Positions 1-9,621 are shown, counted from the first letter of the stretch. The stretch: DNA of 64,000 nt from Sphingomonadaceae bacterium 3R27C6 (GCA_005503215.1 SCNS01000004.1:124001-188000), one strand, 5' to 3'. The notes: generated from the letters alone by a model not told the origin. Translations and numbers: made by a program.

Positions 1-756
1 CGCGATGCGTTCGACGCGCTGGTCGACGAGCAGTTGCGCGGTGCGGGCGCTGAATTCGTCGCGCTCGCCGGCTATATGCGCATCCTTTCGGATGATTTCG
101 TCGGCCGCTGGACGGGCAAGATGATCAACATCCACCCGAGCCTGCTGCCGCTTTACAAGGGGCTAAACACGCACCAGCAGGCTATCGAGGCAGACGATAA
201 ATTCGGCGGGTGCAGCGTCCATATCGTGACGCCGGGCGTCGACGAGGGTCCGGTGCTCGCGCAGACGCCGGTCGCGATCCTGCCCGGCGATAGCGTCGAA
301 ACGCTGGCGCGGCGCGTACAGTTTGCCGAACATCAGCTTTACCCCGCGACGCTCGCCGCCTTCGTAACGCGCGAGCGCTCGCCCGATTATCTGCGCGGCC
401 GCGTCCGCGAGCTGGCGATGGCGCTGCCCGAGGCCGACGAAGTGACGTCGCACGGCATGCCGTGCTTCGGGATCGTGAAGGGCAAGAAATTCGCCTATTT
501 CACCGAGGACCATCACGGCGACGGTAAAATTGCGATACTCGTCAAGATCAGCGGCGGCGACGAGCAGGCGGCGCTGATCGAACTCGACGAAGACCGCTAT
601 TACCGCCCCGCCTATTTCGGCGACGGCTGGGTCGGCATCCGCCTCGACCTTGGCGACACCGATTGGGACGCGATCGGCGAATGGCTGCGCAAGAGCTGGC
701 TGTCGGTCGCGCCGAAGAAGCTGGCGGGGCTGATGGGCGTCGCCGACGAATTTTAG
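1..756 (+). CDS. purN: Phosphoribosylglycinamide formyltransferase fused to a YjbR/MmcQ domain (5' partial)
   Basis: The open frame runs in from the left edge, so roughly the first 100 residues are missing. Residues 40 to about 130 of the visible part are the C-terminal half of a GAR transformylase, which uses 10-formyl-THF to formylate GAR in purine synthesis. NIHPSLLP carries the catalytic Asn and His, and VDEGP carries the catalytic Asp. From about residue 135 to the stop the protein continues without a break into a domain matching the YjbR/MmcQ fold (DUF419; motifs LPEADEVTSHG, KKFAYF and a KSW helix). That family is normally a stand-alone DNA-binding-like protein of unknown role. The fusion is read directly from one uninterrupted frame. 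The gene ends 3 nt before the convergent VOC gene. Confidence 0.88.
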   Translation, partial: RDAFDALVDEQLRGAGAEFVALAGYMRILSDDFVGRWTGKMINIHPSLLPLYKGLNTHQQAIEADDKFGGCSVHIVTPGVDEGPVLAQTPVAILPGDSVETLARRVQFAEHQLYPATLAAFVTRERSPDYLRGRVRELAMALPEADEVTSHGMPCFGIVKGKKFAYFTEDHHGDGKIAILVKISGGDEQAALIELDEDRYYRPAYFGDGWVGIRLDLGDTDWDAIGEWLRKSWLSVAPKKLAGLMGVADEF

Positions 757-759
757 GAA

Positions 760-1212
760 TTATTCGCGCGCATCCGCGTGCATCCGCTTCTCGATTTCGT
801 CGTGCGGCACCTCTTCGATGAACTGCGCGAGACGCCAGGTGAAGCCAAACGGGTCGGTGAGCGATCCCATGCGCTCGCCCCAATATTTTTCGCCGACCGC
901 TTCTTCCGCGGCGGCGCCCGCGTCGAGCGCGCGGCGATAGGCGGCGTCGACATCGTCGACATAGACTTTGAGTTCGAGGCTGCTGGCGGGCGTATCGGGA
1001 CCGAAATCCTTCGCAGGCTCGTTCGACCTGTCGGAAATCATCACGCGCGAGTCCCCGATCAGGATCACCGCGATCAGCAGCTTTCCGTCCATCTCGCGCC
1101 GGAAATCTTCGCTCGCACCAAAGGCCGCCTTGTAGAAACCGAGCGCCGCAGCCGCATCGCCGACCCGCAAAATCGGGTTCAGCGTATGATATCCGTCAGG
1201 TTGCCTGGCCAT
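760..1212 (-). CDS. VOC-family protein (glyoxalase/PhnB-like fold)
   Basis: A 150-residue single-domain vicinal oxygen chelate protein. The N-terminal half shows LNPILRVGDAAAALGFYKAAFGA and the C-terminal half shows YVDDVDAAYRRALDAGA followed by GSLTDPFGFTWRLA, the paired beta-alpha-beta-beta-beta modules of the PhnB/YdcE-type VOC group. Substrate cannot be predicted. The ATG at 1212 is chosen because AGGAG sits 7 nt upstream; the frame stays open further upstream but that stretch has no VOC-like sequence and overlaps the ndk terminator. It is probably expressed alone, or by read-through from ndk on the same strand. Confidence 0.8.
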   Translation of the reverse strand: MARQPDGYHTLNPILRVGDAAAALGFYKAAFGASEDFRREMDGKLLIAVILIGDSRVMISDRSNEPAKDFGPDTPASSLELKVYVDDVDAAYRRALDAGAAAEEAVGEKYWGERMGSLTDPFGFTWRLAQFIEEVPHDEIEKRMHADARE

Positions 1213-1266
1213 ATGCGCGCTCCTGTCCTGCCGGGACAACGCGACGCTCGCTGGCTTGTTCCACCA

Positions 1267-1300
1267 TATAAAAAGGCCGCCGGATCGCTCCGGCGGCCTC
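1267..1300 (-). terminator. Rho-independent terminator of ndk
   Basis: A perfect 10-bp GC-rich stem (1275-1284 with 1289-1298) closes a TCGC loop. Read on the minus strand it is followed by a run of five T residues. It lies 25 nt beyond the ndk stop codon. Confidence 0.85.
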
Positions 1301-1324
1301 TTCGTGCCTTGCGGCAAAGGGTGT

Positions 1325-1747
1325 TTAGCCGACGATTTCTTCGGGCTTGAAGAAATAGGCGATCTCGATCGCGGCATTCTCGTCGCTGTCCGAACCGTGG
1401 ACCGTGTTCGCTTCGATGCTTTCGGCGAGCTCCTTGCGGATCGTGCCGGGGGCGGCGTCCTTGGGGTTGGTCGCGCCCATGATGTCGCGGTTCGCCTGCA
1501 TCGCGTTCTCGCCTTCGAGGACCTGGACGACGACGGGGCCGCTGATCATGAAATCGACGAGCTCGCCGAAGAAGGGGCGTTCCTTGTGGACCGCGTAAAA
1601 GCCTTCGGCTTGTTCGCGGCTCATGTGGATGCGCTTCGACGCAACGACGCGGAGGCCCGCGTCTTCCAGCATCTTGGTGACGGCGCCGGTGATGTTCCGG
1701 CGCGTGGCGTCGGGCTTGATGATCGAAAAGGTGCGAGTGACCGCCAT
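1325..1747 (-). CDS. ndk: Nucleoside diphosphate kinase
   Basis: A 140-residue cytoplasmic enzyme that transfers the gamma phosphate from ATP to NDPs. The length is the family standard. The N-terminus [17 protein letters not shown] and the active-site segment NTVHGSDS, whose His forms the phospho-enzyme, are both present. The ATG at 1747 is preceded by AGGAG at good spacing, so the longer in-frame extension is not used. A strong terminator follows. Confidence 0.97.
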   Translation of the reverse strand: MAVTRTFSIIKPDATRRNITGAVTKMLEDAGLRVVASKRIHMSREQAEGFYAVHKERPFFGELVDFMISGPVVVQVLEGENAMQANRDIMGATNPKDAAPGTIRKELAESIEANTVHGSDSDENAAIEIAYFFKPEEIVG

Positions 1748-1834
1748 GGGGGAAGCTCCTGTGTTGTTATTGTCTGCGATGCGCGCGCCTCTAGCCGCGC
1801 TTTTGCTGCACTGCAAGGACAGAGCGCCGGACGC

Positions 1835-2284
1835 TTAGGGCCCTTCGGACCAGCGGCCGTTTTCGTCCTGTTTCCAGAAGCGGTTGTCGACGTCTTCGCG
1901 TGCCGCCAGCGTGCGCCAGAGCGCACGCGCGTCGTCGATGCGGCTGTTGTCGAAGAGCAGGAATGTGCGCTCGAAGCCGAGTGCTTCCTCGCGCCATTCG
2001 CCGTCGGCGAGCGCGACGAGTGTCGCGCGGTTGGGCGGTGACGGGTCGAGCGTCCCCGAAATCAGGATCGGCTCGATCTCCTCGTCGGGCGAGCCTGCGT
2101 GCCCGTGCGGCAGGAAGCTCGCCGGGGTCAGCGTCCACAGCGCCTCGTCGATCGCCTGCCGCTGCATCGCGGGCGCGGCGACCACGAGCAGGCGGTCGCC
2201 GTTCGCCAATATGCGCGTCGCGAGCGCGGGGAGCACCCGTTCGACCGGGTCGCGGGTCAGCCGGTAAAAGTCGACGCGCGCCAT
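1835..2284 (-). CDS. holC: DNA polymerase III chi subunit
   Basis: A 149-residue protein of the HolC family. Chi belongs to the clamp-loader assembly and links it to SSB. Diagnostic segments are the N-terminal VDFYRLTRDPVERVLPAL, LLVVAAPAMQRQAIDEALWT, the SFLPHGHAG loop and a C-terminal ARALWRTL helix. The ATG at 2284 is preferred over an upstream in-frame ATG because GGAA lies 6 nt before it and the upstream one falls inside a dispersed repeat. It follows pepA on the same strand, a common arrangement in alphaproteobacteria. Confidence 0.9.
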   Translation of the reverse strand: MARVDFYRLTRDPVERVLPALATRILANGDRLLVVAAPAMQRQAIDEALWTLTPASFLPHGHAGSPDEEIEPILISGTLDPSPPNRATLVALADGEWREEALGFERTFLLFDNSRIDDARALWRTLAAREDVDNRFWKQDENGRWSEGP

Positions 2285-2293
2285 AGCCAATTC

Positions 2294-2390
2294 CGTCATT
2301 GCGAGCGAATCGAAGCAATCTCCAGCCCGCAGCCTTGCGCAAGGCCGATAGCAGGAGATTGCCGCGTCGCTTCGCTCCTCGCAATGACGA
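2294..2390. repeat. Dispersed inverted repeat of the GTCATTGCGAG type
   Basis: The left end (CGTCATTGCGAGCGAA, from 2295) and the right end (TTCGCTCCTCGCAATGACGA, to 2390) are imperfect inverted copies. The element sits between pepA and holC. A 34-bp stretch of its right arm (2357-2390) is repeated exactly at 11454-11487. Confidence 0.75.
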
Positions 2391-2401
2391 GCATTGGAAG
2401 T

Positions 2402-3847
2402 TCAGCCTTCGTGGTTGGCGGCGATGTAGCGGTCGAGCAGGCGCACGCCGTAGCCGGTCGCACCCTTCGCCCACACCGGACCGTCCTTGTCGGCCCACGC
2501 CATGCCCGCGATGTCGAGATGCGCCCAGGCGACGCCTTCGTCGACAAAGCGCTTCAGGAACTGCGCCGCGGTGATCGAGCCGCCTTCGCGCGGGCCGATA
2601 TTCTTCATGTCGGCGATCGGGCTGTCGATCAGCTTGTCGTAGGCGGCCGACAGCGGGAAGCGCCACAGCTTGTTGTTGCTCGCCTCACCCGCGGCCAGCA
2701 GATCGGCGGCAAGCTTGTCGTCGTTCGCGAAGATACCGGCATATTCGTGGCCGAGCGAGATCACCATCGCGCCGGTCAAGGTCGCGAGATCGACGATCAC
2801 CTTGGGATTATAGGCGCTCTGCGCCCAGCTAATCGCATCGCACAGGACGAGACGGCCCTCGGCGTCGGTGTTGAGCACCTCGACCGTCTGCCCCGACATG
2901 GTGGAGACGACGTCGCCGGGGCGCATCGCATTGCCGTCGGGCATATTTTCGACAAGACCGACGACGCCGACGACGTTCGCTTTCGCCTTGCGGCCCGCGA
3001 TCGCCTTGATCGCGCCCGCGACGGCGCCCGCGCCACCCATGTCCCACTTCATCATGTCCATGCCCGCGGCGGGTTTGATGCTGATACCGCCGGTGTCGAA
3101 AGTGACGCCTTTGCCGACGAAGACGACGGGCGCATCGCCCGGATTGCTGCCGTTCCACCGCATCGCGAGAAGGCGCGGCGGGCGCGTCGAGCCCTGCGCG
3201 ACGCCAAGCAGCGCCCCCATGCCGAGCGCCTTCATCTGGCGTTCGTCGAGTATTTCGAGTTCGACGCCAAGGTCGGTCAGATGCTGACAGCGTTCGACGA
3301 ACGTCTCGGGGTAGAGGATGTTCGGCGGCTCGGCGACGAGCGTCTGGGTGAGCGCGACACCGTCGGCAATCGCTTCATTTTCGGCCCAGCGGCTGGACAG
3401 GTCGCCGTGCGGCGACGCGATCGTCACCGTCTTCAGGCTCGGCTTCGCCTTGTCGGCAAGGCGCGTGCGATAGGTGTCAAGGCGCCAGTTGCGCAGGCGC
3501 GCGCCCATCGCGAAGGCGAGGACATCGTCGGCATCGCTCGTGCCCGCGCTCGCGAAATCGACATGGACCGCGGTCACGCCGCTCGTCTGCAGCTTTGCCG
3601 TCAGCGCCGCGCCGCCGCGCTCGAGATCCTGCTCGCTGCCCTCGCCGATGCCGACGAGCAGCAGGCGCTTCGCTTGATCGCCGTCGATCGCCGCGGTCTC
3701 GGCGATCGCACCCGCGGCGCCGTCGAAACGCGCCTGCGCCGCCGCGGCGCCGAGCAATGCGCCGAGCGCGCCCGCCTCGCCCTTGCGGACCGGAAATGCG
3801 ACGACGTCGGCAGACGCATCGATTTGCGCGACAAACTGAATGTCCAT
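2402..3847 (-). CDS. pepA: Leucyl aminopeptidase (M17)
   Basis: A 481-residue cytosolic metallo-aminopeptidase. The N-terminal macro-like domain covers about 1-160. The catalytic C-terminal domain carries GKGVTFDTGGISIKP and, at residues 326-333, NTDAEGRL, the M17 signature with metal ligands. The later segments SPIADMKNIG and HLDIAG also fit. No signal peptide is present. The gene diverges from lptD and is followed by a dispersed repeat and holC on the same strand. Confidence 0.96.
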   Translation of the reverse strand: MDIQFVAQIDASADVVAFPVRKGEAGALGALLGAAAAQARFDGAAGAIAETAAIDGDQAKRLLLVGIGEGSEQDLERGGAALTAKLQTSGVTAVHVDFASAGTSDADDVLAFAMGARLRNWRLDTYRTRLADKAKPSLKTVTIASPHGDLSSRWAENEAIADGVALTQTLVAEPPNILYPETFVERCQHLTDLGVELEILDERQMKALGMGALLGVAQGSTRPPRLLAMRWNGSNPGDAPVVFVGKGVTFDTGGISIKPAAGMDMMKWDMGGAGAVAGAIKAIAGRKAKANVVGVVGLVENMPDGNAMRPGDVVSTMSGQTVEVLNTDAEGRLVLCDAISWAQSAYNPKVIVDLATLTGAMVISLGHEYAGIFANDDKLAADLLAAGEASNNKLWRFPLSAAYDKLIDSPIADMKNIGPREGGSITAAQFLKRFVDEGVAWAHLDIAGMAWADKDGPVWAKGATGYGVRLLDRYIAANHEG

Positions 3848-3980
3848 GCCTTAACTTTCTTATGCGATGATTGATTGGAACGTGGCGGACCGATAGGGGT
3901 TTCGCTTGCGAGTTGCAAAAACAAAGCTGCCGGTCCAAGCCGGGTGGACGCTAAATAAGGTGCGGGACAAAGATATCAAA

Positions 3981-6284
3981 ATGAGCTGGGCTTTGTTCCA
4001 ACAAGCAGCGCGCGCACGGCCGTTCTGGCTGGCGACGGCGAGCGGCGCGGCCTTGGCCGCGTGCCCCGTGCTGGCCCAGACCCAAGCGAATCCGGCCCAG
4101 CCGGAAGAGATCGTGGGCGAGCCCGACCTGCAGACGCCCGACGTCGTCCCTACCACCACCGACGCCCCCGCGGTCAAGGACGAAGACCAGATCGGTTTCG
4201 CCGCCGACAACCTCAATTACGACAGCGACACCGAAGTCGTCGTTGCCGAGGGCAATGTCCAGATGAACCGCGAAGCGATCGAGATGCGCTCCGACAAGGT
4301 CACCTGGAACCGCAAGACCGGCCAGGTCTTCGCCGAGGGCAATGTCGTCATCAAGAACCCCGAAGGCGACACCGCCTATGGCGACAAGATCGAGCTGACC
4401 GACAGCTTGCGCGACGGCGTCGTCGAGAATCTGCTCGTCGTGCTCGACAATGGCTCGCGCCTCGCCGCGATCAAGGGTACGCGGTTCGACAACGGCAATA
4501 TCGAGCTGGAGAACGCCGCCTATACGCCCTGCCCCGTCGAGGATGACGAAGGCTGCCCAAAAAACCCCAGCTGGCAGATTCGCGCCGTCCGCGTGATGTA
4601 CGACCGCGTCAAGAACAAGGTCCGTTACAAGGGCGCGCGCGTCGAGATTTTCGGCCTGCCGCTGATCCCGCTTCCCGGCCTCAGCCATTCGATCAACAAC
4701 GAGCCGAGCAGCGGCATATTGGTGCCCGAAATCCGGCTGGACCGCAGCAACGGGTTCGAAATCGCGGTGCCCTATTATTTGCGGCTTGCGTCCGACCGCG
4801 ACATCACGATCACCCCGCACCTCTACACCAGCGCGGCGCCGATGCTGGAAGGCGAGTTCCGCGCGCTCACTGACATCGGATCGTTCCGCATCAACGGCTA
4901 TGCGACCTATGGCTCGCTCGTCCCGCTGACCGGCGAGGATCCCGACAGCGAAAAGCGCTTTCGCGGCTATCTCGAGAGCGCGGGCAAGTTCCAGTTCGAC
5001 CCGCATTGGAGCCTGACCTACTCGGGCCGCATCGCGACCGATCGCACCTTCATGCGCCGCTATGATATCAGCCGCGACGACCGGCTGCGCTCGACCTTCG
5101 AGCTCGAGCGGATCGGCGGCAATTCGTACCTGTCGATCGCCGGCTGGGCGACGCAGACACTACGCGTCAACGATATCCAGGGGCAGCAACCGATCGCGCT
5201 GCCGATCATCGACTATCGCCAGCGCCTCGACGATCCGATCTTCGGCGGGCAGTTCGAATTGCAGCTCAACACGCTCGCGATCGGGCGCACCGCCGGCCAG
5301 GACACGCAGCGCGCCTTTGCCGGCGCGCGCTGGGATTTGCGCGGGCTGACGGGGCTGGGTCAGGAAGTCACGCTGACCGCATTGGTGCGCGGCGACGTCT
5401 ATCACAGCGACGAGAACCTGTTGACCGCCGTCCCCGGCTATCGCGGCAAATCGGGCTGGCAGGCGCGCGCGATCGCCGCGGTTGCCGCCGACATGCGCTG
5501 GCCCTTCATCGGCGAATTCGCGGGCGGCACGCAAACGCTGACCCCGCGCGTCCAGATCGTCGCGACGCCGCCGATCGAGAACATCGACATCCCGAACGAG
5601 GATTCGCGCGCCTTCGATCTCGAAGACGGCAATTTGTTCGCGATCAACCGCTTCAACGGCCATGACCGGTTCGAGGATGGCGCGCGCATCACCTATGGCG
5701 TCGAATGGAATTACAGCCGGCCGGGCTTCAACATCAGCAGCGTCGTCGGCCAGAGCTATCGCCTGTCGGACAAGCCCAGCCTGTTTCCCGACGGCACCGG
5801 GCTGACCGACCGGACCTCGGACATCGTCGGACGCACGACGGTTGCCTATCGCGATTTCCTGCGCCTGACCCACCGCTACCGGCTCGACAAGGATAATTTC
5901 GCGATCCGCCGCAACGAATTCGACGCGACGATCGGCAGCCGCGCGACATATGCCGTGCTCGGATATTCGCGGCTCAACCGCGACATCCTGCTGCTCGGCG
6001 AGGATCTGCAGGACCGCGAGGAGGTGCGCGCCGGCGGCCGCGTGGCGTTCGCGAAACACTGGTCGGTCTTCGGGTCGGCGATCGTCGATCTGACGCAGCG
6101 AACCGACGATCCCCTCAGCAGCGCCGACGGCTTCGAGCCGATTCGTCACCGTCTGGGTGTCGCCTATGACGACGAATGCCTGTCGATCGCGCTGACCTGG
6201 CGGCGCGACTATGCCGACACCGGCGACGCACGGCGCGGGAACAGCTTCTCGTTCCGCATCGCGTTCCGCAATCTGGGGTTCTGA
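3981..6284 (+). CDS. lptD: LPS-assembly outer-membrane protein LptD
   Basis: A protein of about 767 residues that inserts lipopolysaccharide into the outer leaflet of the outer membrane. The ATG at 3981 begins a clear signal peptide ending at VLAQ. An upstream in-frame TTG at 3906 would add 25 polar residues before it and is judged unused. An OstA/LptA-like beta-jellyroll spans about residues 70-190 (YDSDTEVVVAEGNVQMNREA). The rest is the LptD barrel. Cysteines in CPVEDDEGCP and in the C-terminal DDECLSIALTW are placed like the inter-domain disulfides of the family. It heads lptD-surA-pdxA-rsmA. Confidence 0.95.
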   Translation: MSWALFQQAARARPFWLATASGAALAACPVLAQTQANPAQPEEIVGEPDLQTPDVVPTTTDAPAVKDEDQIGFAADNLNYDSDTEVVVAEGNVQMNREAIEMRSDKVTWNRKTGQVFAEGNVVIKNPEGDTAYGDKIELTDSLRDGVVENLLVVLDNGSRLAAIKGTRFDNGNIELENAAYTPCPVEDDEGCPKNPSWQIRAVRVMYDRVKNKVRYKGARVEIFGLPLIPLPGLSHSINNEPSSGILVPEIRLDRSNGFEIAVPYYLRLASDRDITITPHLYTSAAPMLEGEFRALTDIGSFRINGYATYGSLVPLTGEDPDSEKRFRGYLESAGKFQFDPHWSLTYSGRIATDRTFMRRYDISRDDRLRSTFELERIGGNSYLSIAGWATQTLRVNDIQGQQPIALPIIDYRQRLDDPIFGGQFELQLNTLAIGRTAGQDTQRAFAGARWDLRGLTGLGQEVTLTALVRGDVYHSDENLLTAVPGYRGKSGWQARAIAAVAADMRWPFIGEFAGGTQTLTPRVQIVATPPIENIDIPNEDSRAFDLEDGNLFAINRFNGHDRFEDGARITYGVEWNYSRPGFNISSVVGQSYRLSDKPSLFPDGTGLTDRTSDIVGRTTVAYRDFLRLTHRYRLDKDNFAIRRNEFDATIGSRATYAVLGYSRLNRDILLLGEDLQDREEVRAGGRVAFAKHWSVFGSAIVDLTQRTDDPLSSADGFEPIRHRLGVAYDDECLSIALTWRRDYADTGDARRGNSFSFRIAFRNLGF

Positions 6285-6418
6285 CGCCGTTCGCTCAGCC
6301 TAGGTTCAGCGTCTGCGGCCTATGTCCCGGCATCAAACGGTCTATATGGCGGATTGCGCTGGACCATCAGGCGTTTCCGCTGATACGGAGCGTCCGGACT
6401 TTCTCGAATAGGGTAAAG

Positions 6419-7759
6419 ATGACCAAATTTTCGACCATGACCGGCCTGATCGCGCTGGCTGCCGTTGGCGTAACGCCCGTGGTGGCCCAGACCGTTGCAG
6501 ACAGTGACGTTCCGACGACGAGCCTCAACATCCCGGGCAATGTGCAGCTTTTCGGTGATGCCAAGCCGAACGTCTATCGCCCTTCCGCCACCGTGAATGG
6601 CGAGATCATCACCGCGACCGATATCGAGCAGCGCATGGCGCTGATCCGCATCGCCAACAACAATGTCGAACTGCCGCCGGAGGAAGTCCAGCGGCTGCGC
6701 AGTCAGGTGTTCAGCAACCTGATCGACGAAAAACTGCAGATTCAGGAAGCCAAGGCGGCCGAGATCACGATCGACGAGAATGTCGTAAACCAGCAGTTCG
6801 CCCGCCTCGCCACCCGGTTCAAGCAGACGCCCGAGCAGTTTTCGACCTATCTTACGTCGAAAGGCTCGTCGGCGGCGGCGGTGAAGCAGCAGATCCGCGG
6901 CGAATTCGCCTGGGACCGACTGTTGTCGCGTAACATCCAGTCGACGACCAACGTGTCGACCGAAGAGGTCAAGATCGTCGCCGACCAGATGACCGGCACC
7001 AAGGGTCAGGACGAGTTCCACCTCGGCGAAATCTATCTGTCGTCGACACCCGAAACCGCCGCTGCGGTGACCGAAAATGCCAAGAAGATCATCCAGGCGT
7101 TGCAGGCGGGCGGCAGCTTTGCCGCCTATGCGCGCCAGTTTTCGGAAGCATCGACCGCCGTCGTCGGCGGCGATCTGGGTTGGGTAAAGGCCGGACAGCT
7201 GCCCGGATCGATGGGCGAAGCGGCAACGCAGATGGCGCCGGGCCAGCTCGTCGGCCCGATCGAGGTTCCGGGCGGCATTTCGATCATGCTGATGATCGAC
7301 CGGCGTCAGGTGCTGACCGCCGATCCGCGCGACGCGATCCTCAGCCTCAAGCAGATTTCACTCGACTTCCCGGCGGGCACCACGCCCGCGAAGGCTTCCG
7401 AATTGGCAGGCCAATTTGCCGAAAAAACGCGCAGCATCGCCGGTTGCGGCGCCGCCGACGCGGTGGCGCAGAGCCTGGGCGCCGCCGTCGTGTCGCGCGA
7501 CAATATCGAGATGCGCGCGCTGCCGGCGCCGCTGCAAGCGACGCTGGCCAGCCTGCAGATCGGGCAGACGACGCAGCCCTTTGGCGCCGCGAACGAAGGC
7601 GTCAGTGTCCTTGTGCTCTGCGGCCGCGACATGCCGCAAACCGCAACCGCCCCGAACCTCGAGCAGATCGAACAGAAATTGCTGGAAGACAAGGTCAACA
7701 AGCGGGCCCAGCGCTATCTGCGCGACCTGCGCCGGGATGCCGTGATCGAATATAGCTGA
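6419..7759 (+). CDS. surA: Periplasmic peptidyl-prolyl isomerase/chaperone SurA
   Basis: A 446-residue exported chaperone for outer-membrane proteins such as LptD. The ATG at 6419 starts a signal peptide cleaved near VVAQ. Residues about 55-190 form the SurA N-terminal chaperone module (ATVNGEIITATDIEQRMAL). One parvulin domain follows, with EFHLGEIYLSS, ARQFSEAS and GGDLGWVKAGQLPG. The frame is open back to 6176 within lptD, but that part has no family similarity. It lies 134 nt after lptD and 4 nt before pdxA. Confidence 0.94.
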   Translation: MTKFSTMTGLIALAAVGVTPVVAQTVADSDVPTTSLNIPGNVQLFGDAKPNVYRPSATVNGEIITATDIEQRMALIRIANNNVELPPEEVQRLRSQVFSNLIDEKLQIQEAKAAEITIDENVVNQQFARLATRFKQTPEQFSTYLTSKGSSAAAVKQQIRGEFAWDRLLSRNIQSTTNVSTEEVKIVADQMTGTKGQDEFHLGEIYLSSTPETAAAVTENAKKIIQALQAGGSFAAYARQFSEASTAVVGGDLGWVKAGQLPGSMGEAATQMAPGQLVGPIEVPGGISIMLMIDRRQVLTADPRDAILSLKQISLDFPAGTTPAKASELAGQFAEKTRSIAGCGAADAVAQSLGAAVVSRDNIEMRALPAPLQATLASLQIGQTTQPFGAANEGVSVLVLCGRDMPQTATAPNLEQIEQKLLEDKVNKRAQRYLRDLRRDAVIEYS

Positions 7760-7763
7760 CCCT

Positions 7764-8783
7764 ATGCCTGATTTCAGCAATCGACGGCCGATCGCGGTTA
7801 CCATGGGTGACCCGGCCGGCGTCGGCCCCGAAGTCGCGGCCCGCGCCTGGGCCGCGCGCCGCGAAAACAACCTGCCCCCCTTTGTCGCCATCGGCGACGC
7901 GGCGGCGATCACCGCCGTCTGGGACGGCCCTATCACGCGCGTTAGCGACATGGACGAGGTGGTGCGCGCCTTTGGCGACGCCCTGCCCGTCTGGCATCTG
8001 GAGGACAGCGGCCCGCTGACCCCCGGCGTGCCGACCCCGGCGGGGGCAACCTGCGCGCTCCATGCGCTCGAGACCGGGATCGGGCTGACCCGCAATCAGG
8101 CGAGCTCGGCGCTCGTCACGGGTTCGGTCTCCAAATATGCGCTCCACGGCATCGGCTATACGCACCCCGGACAGACCGAATTCATCGCCGAACGCTGCGG
8201 CGTCACCGCGACCAATGCCGTGATGATGCTGGCGGGGCCGAGCCTGCGCGTCGTGCCGCTGACCGTGCATATTCCGCTCTCCGAAGTGCCCGAGCGGCTG
8301 ACCGTCGAACTGATCGTCGCCAAGGCGCGGATCGTCGCGCGCGGGCTCAAGCGCGATTTCGGAATCGACGCGCCGCGCATCGCGCTCGCCGGCCTCAACC
8401 CGCATGCGGGCGAGAGCGGACAATTGGGCAGCGAAGAAGAGCGCATCATGGCGCCCGCGGTCGCGCAGCTGGCCGAGGAAGGGATCATCGTCGACGGCCC
8501 GCTCGCCGCCGACGGGCTGTTCGCACCCGCCATTCGCGCGAACTATGATGCGCTGCTCTGCCCTTATCACGACCAGGCGCTGACCCCGTTCAAGGCGCTG
8601 CATTTCCACGACGGCGTCAATCTGACGCTGGGCCTGCCGATCATCCGTACCTCGCCCGACCATGGCACCGCGTTCAATATCGCGGGCACCGGCACCGCCG
8701 ACCCGGGGCCGACGATCGCGGCGATCGCGATGGCCGCCCAGCTCGCCGCGGCGCGCGAGCGCAGCTACGCGCCGGCGAAGTGA
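7764..8783 (+). CDS. pdxA: 4-hydroxythreonine-4-phosphate dehydrogenase
   Basis: A 339-residue enzyme of pyridoxal phosphate synthesis. The N-terminal IAVTMGDPAGVGPEV is the PdxA signature. The three expected metal-binding histidines are visible in YTHPGQTEF, NPHAGESG and PYHDQALTPFK. The C-terminal HGTAFNIAGTGTADP is also typical. The stop codon overlaps the GTG start of rsmA, so the two are probably translationally coupled. Confidence 0.96.
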   Translation: MPDFSNRRPIAVTMGDPAGVGPEVAARAWAARRENNLPPFVAIGDAAAITAVWDGPITRVSDMDEVVRAFGDALPVWHLEDSGPLTPGVPTPAGATCALHALETGIGLTRNQASSALVTGSVSKYALHGIGYTHPGQTEFIAERCGVTATNAVMMLAGPSLRVVPLTVHIPLSEVPERLTVELIVAKARIVARGLKRDFGIDAPRIALAGLNPHAGESGQLGSEEERIMAPAVAQLAEEGIIVDGPLAADGLFAPAIRANYDALLCPYHDQALTPFKALHFHDGVNLTLGLPIIRTSPDHGTAFNIAGTGTADPGPTIAAIAMAAQLAAARERSYAPAK

Positions 8784-9619
8784 CGGCCCGACCCGCGCCC
8801 ATATTGCCGCCGCTGCGCGAGACGGTCCGCGCGCACGGCCTGTCGGCGAGCAAGGCGCTGGGACAGAATTTCCTGTTCGACGAGCAATTGCTCGATCGCA
8901 TCGCGGCGATCCCCGGCGACCTGGACGGCGCCACGGTGTTCGAGGTTGGCCCGGGTCCCGGCGGCCTGACGCGCGCATTACTGCGCGCGGGGGCGAAAGT
9001 GATCGCGGTCGAGCGCGACGACCGCTGCCTGCCTTTGCTCGCCGAACTCGGCGATGCTTTTCCGGGGCAGCTGACGGTGATCGCCGACGACGCGATGACG
9101 GTCGATGTCGACGCACTGACCGGCGGCGCACCCTATCATATCGTCGCCAACCTGCCCTATAATGTCGGCACAGCGCTGTTCACGCGCTGGCTGGAGCCCG
9201 CGGCCTGGCCGCCGCCCTGGCTGTCGCTGACTTTGATGTTCCAGCTCGAGGTCGCCGAGCGGATCGTCGCGCCGGTCGGAACCGACGCCTACGGGCGGCT
9301 GGCGGTGCTCGCGCAGTGGCGCTCGACCGCGAAGATCGCGATGAAAGTCCATCGGTCGGCCTTCACGCCGCCGCCGAAAGTGATGTCGGCGATCGTCCAT
9401 GTGACGCCGGCCGACCAGCCCGAAGGCGTCGCTCCGAAACTGCTGTCGAAGCTCACCGAAAAGGGATTCGGCCAGCGGCGCAAGATGCTGCGGCAGAGCC
9501 TGAAGGGCGTCGAGGGTGCGGTTGCCGCGGCCGAGGCGCTGGGAATCGAGCCGACGCGGCGCGCGGAGACGGTCAGCGTCGCCGAATGGGTGGCACTGGC
9601 GCGCGCGCTCGGCGCCTAG
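8780..9619 (+). CDS. rsmA: 16S rRNA dimethyladenosine transferase
   Basis: A 279-residue KsgA/RsmA methyltransferase that dimethylates the two adjacent adenines near the 3' end of 16S rRNA. It shows ALGQNFLFDEQLL, the SAM-binding EVGPGPGGLT and the catalytic NLPYNVGTALF. Translation starts at a GTG overlapping the pdxA stop by 4 nt. It is the last gene of the block and converges on the TPR gene with 2 nt between stops. Confidence 0.96.
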   Translation: MTARPAPILPPLRETVRAHGLSASKALGQNFLFDEQLLDRIAAIPGDLDGATVFEVGPGPGGLTRALLRAGAKVIAVERDDRCLPLLAELGDAFPGQLTVIADDAMTVDVDALTGGAPYHIVANLPYNVGTALFTRWLEPAAWPPPWLSLTLMFQLEVAERIVAPVGTDAYGRLAVLAQWRSTAKIAMKVHRSAFTPPPKVMSAIVHVTPADQPEGVAPKLLSKLTEKGFGQRRKMLRQSLKGVEGAVAAAEALGIEPTRRAETVSVAEWVALARALGA

Positions 9620-9621
9620 TT

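Noticed and set aside
2099-3874. A 591-codon plus-strand frame opposite holC and pepA.
   Set aside because: pepA carries the M17 signature on the other strand; the plus frame has shadow composition.
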